From contig JACGCK010000046.1 in NCBI GenBank assembly GCA_014925825.1, forward strand, positions 124,001-188,000: a stretch of 64,000 nucleotides of DNA, given 5' to 3'. Shown here one piece after another: positions 61,805 to 64,000 of the stretch. The DNA comes from Pholiota molesta. Taxonomy: Eukaryota; Basidiomycota; Agaricomycetes; Agaricales; Strophariaceae. A program made the translations under genes and the position numbers. Under the pieces are notes generated by a model, which did no database searches, was not told where the DNA came from, and saw only the letters and a program-made list of their open reading frames with translations. The first letter of the stretch is position 1, and each line of letters begins with the position of its first letter.

Positions 61805-62330
61805 TTGAGTAGTGTATCAAATTATTGTAATAGCCACCACTTTAAATAAGAAAACCTTAACGAAGACATGAATTCACTGCACCTTGCATACATCATATTT
61901 ATGAATTAATGACCAAACCACACACATATTTTGAGTTTTGACTACTCGCAATACTCCCCAGAAATTTGTCCATTATATCAAATTTTATAACACAATATAA
62001 AGGCCAATGCCATGTTTTTGAAGGAATTAATAACAGCATCTGTATTTTGACACCTTACAATGGTTCCAAAGGTTGCTTGGATTTTATACCTGAATATAAT
62101 GGTCGACACCATCTTTTCAAATTGATTATATAGCCACACAAGTATTTTGAATGCATTGTAATGCCCACCAGAATTTCAGTACTCTGCATATTGACTACCA
62201 TTAATTTATCCCAATACAATCTGATACAATCTGATACAATGCTGCCACAATTTTGCTGTACCAATACAAGGCAGGTAAAATTCTTGTAATGGTATGTTTG
62301 GCCTACAATGGAATATATTGTTCTTGCTGT
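61805..62330. repeat. AT-rich degenerate tandem repeats
   Basis: Loose units of roughly 40-45 bp with the theme (T)ACAATGnnnnCCAC-A/T-rich, e.g. ATTGTAATAGCCACCACTTT, TATAATGGTCGACACCATC, ATTGTAATGCCCACCAG, TACAATGCTGCCACAATTTT. An exact short tandem, AATCTGATACAATCTGATAC, lies at about 62218. No gene seen. Confidence 0.55.
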
Positions 62331-62352
62331 TTTGTTGATGCTTCTGCTTCAG

Positions 62353-64000
62353 AATCGCCCAAAGTCTTGATTGTACGTGTCGCTTCAATCGCCGGCTCGG
62401 ACGAGGCACTTTCGAAGTGGATCTTACGCTCACCGTGTTATTGAACTTACAGGTCGGCGCTGGGCCTTCAGGTCTCATTCTTGCCTTGACTTTGCGGCGC
62501 AATGGAATACCAGTTCGCGTCATCGAGAAGACCACTGAACACCGAAAAGGCCAGCGGGGCGCTGGAATCTTGGTATGTGGGCGTTTCATCAATAATCTGC
62601 GATACTTTTTCATGTAGTATTCTCATGTAGCCCCGCTCTCTCGAGGTCTTCAGCTTCCTCGGGTTACTTCCCCAAGTCACCTCGCGCTCGACCGATATAC
62701 CGATGCTGAGAATGTATAAAATGCCTGAAGGCCATGAAATTTTGAGTGAATTTCGCATGGCGCCGATGTTGGACCCAACGCCATCTACCCCATATGTAGG
62801 TGTTTTATGTTCGTGCACAGTGCCAAACCTCATCAATTCTAAGATAAACCCACAAGTGCTCGGACAAGATAACCTTGACAAGATACTGCGCGCGGAATTG
62901 TCAAAGACGGGATGTGAAGTTGAACTGGGCGTCGAGCTGCACCATCTCGAGCAGTTTGACGACCATGTCAAGGTATCCCTGCTCAAACACAATCTGGACG
63001 GTACGAAGGGTGTCGACCCCCTCAAAGAGGAAGCGTCTTACGACTGGGTGATCGGGTCTGACGGTGCAAAAGGCGCAGTCCGAAAGGAACTGGGCCTGAA
63101 GCTCCTCGGCGAGACGACGCCGTACAACTTCATCGCGGGCGATTTCAGGCTCGAAGGATTGGAGAATGATGTAAGTTTATCGGTCTTCGATCTCTCATCA
63201 GCGAATCTAATTTTTTATCAGATTTGGCATATGTGGGGCAACATGACGGAAACTTTGTAGGTTTATATCCTCAGTCGCGTTTATTATCATTAATTGTCCA
63301 ACAGCATTAGTATTCGCCCCACGGAGACTCCTGGCGTTTTCAATTTTTTCATCAGTGCACCCAACCTAGAAGAACGCACCGAACTATACACGGGTCATGA
63401 GGCTGTTATGGACTTTATCAGGGCAAATATTGGTCAGCGAGCACGCGAGATCATTTTCGGAGAAATACTATATCTCTCCCCTGGCAGGTACGTTTTTCAA
63501 TTCGATTTGACCTTCAAAATAAAAACTCATGTCGTCTCCGGTCCTGCAGAATCAACATTCGCATGGCTGAAACGTTCCGCAAAGGTCGAGCATTCCTGAT
63601 AGGAGGTAAATCCAACCATGTCCCGTCTTTAGTGTGCTTACAAAATGTGTCGCAATTATTAAGATGCTGGACATGTTCACAGTATGACAGGTGGCCAGGT
63701 AAGTGATTATATCTTTTTCAGGATGAGCGTGTATGTTAATCAGACTATATCAGGGAATGAACACCGGTGTTCAGGATGGCTTCAACCTCGGATGGAAGCT
63801 AGCGCTCGTGATGAAAGGATATTCTGATCCATCCTTCCTGGACACATTCACCGAGGAGCGCCTTCCAGTCGTCGCGCAAATGCTCCAGATAACCGAAAAG
63901 ATATTGGAAACGACAGTCGCGGAATCTAGTAGTCAGACCGGATGGGATCGGTCTGGGCATCTCAACCAACTGGGAGTCAACTATAGGTGGAGCTCTATTG
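62353..64000 (+). CDS. FAD-dependent aromatic-ring monooxygenase, 3' end outside window
   Basis: Group A flavin monooxygenase (PHBH/phenol-hydroxylase-like), which hydroxylates aromatic substrates with NAD(P)H and O2. An exon ending SPKVLI (62372) joins, after an 80-nt intron, VGAGPSGLILALTLRR (Rossmann GxGxxG). Then come RSLEVFSFLG, PQVLGQDNLDKILRAEL, the DG motif YDWVIGSDGAKGAVR, and the GD motif GRAFLIGDAGHVHSMTGGQG followed by MNTGVQDGFNLGWKLA. All three FAD/NADPH motifs are intact. At least six short introns are present. The start codon is not identified: upstream sequence enters the AT-rich repeats, so the first exon may be very short or lost. The gene runs off the window after about 420 residues. 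Confidence 0.85.

Overview
The window looks like nuclear DNA of an agaricomycete (mushroom-forming basidiomycete) fungus. Genes are dense and sit on both strands, and most are split by 50-90 nt GT...AG introns. The gene content is typical of that group: NACHT NTPase, HET-domain protein, WSC-domain secreted proteins, FAD-dependent sugar-type oxidase, lineage-specific multicopy families. Conserved anchors are ribosomal protein uL1 (RPL10A), histone H3, a CDP-alcohol phosphotransferase (CPT/EPT) and a four-helix MARVEL-like membrane protein. Exon joins were inferred by eye from splice signals, reading frame and, where present, paralogues.

Layout. 1-3 kb: NACHT gene with an apparent frameshift. 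4.2-5.0 kb: a small gene carrying two copies of a Gly/Phe motif that also appears once at the N-terminus of the NACHT protein, plus a decayed duplicate of that gene. 5.4-6.1 kb: GC-rich dispersed repeat. 6.16-17.87 kb: a nested mobile element bounded by a 9-bp target duplication. It carries a DUF6589-like gene convergent with a RecQ-like helicase gene. A second copy sits inside the helicase gene in opposite orientation with its own 9-bp duplication, making a palindrome with 5.56-kb arms around a 176-bp spacer. 18.7-20.6 kb: secreted FAD oxidase. 22.7-24.8 kb and 35.6-37.7 kb: two members of one fungal family of unknown function. 25.6-26.6 kb: RPL10A. 27.1-31.0 kb: three WSC genes or remnants. 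34.2-35.0 kb: MARVEL-like gene. 38.8-42.0 kb: two tandem genes of a putative nucleotidyltransferase-fold family, with a third member at 55.7-57.2 kb. 42.5-44.2 kb: CPT/EPT. 47.0-48.1 kb: single-pass membrane protein. 48.5-50.4 kb: HET protein. 51.0-51.6 kb: F-box/LRR-like remnant. 53.1-54.1 kb: histone H3 followed by duplicated 3' flank. 58-62 kb: GC-rich repetitive island between AT-rich repeats. 62.3-64.0 kb: 5' part of an aromatic-ring flavin monooxygenase, cut by the window end.

The most interesting points are the helicase/DUF6589-like element with its self-insertion and apparently flipped spacer, the motif shared by the NACHT protein and its small neighbour, the nucleotidyltransferase-like family, and a histone H3 with one extra residue just after Lys27. 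At least six genes carry single-base homopolymer length changes that break the frame, which points either to recent decay or to uncorrected sequencing indels.
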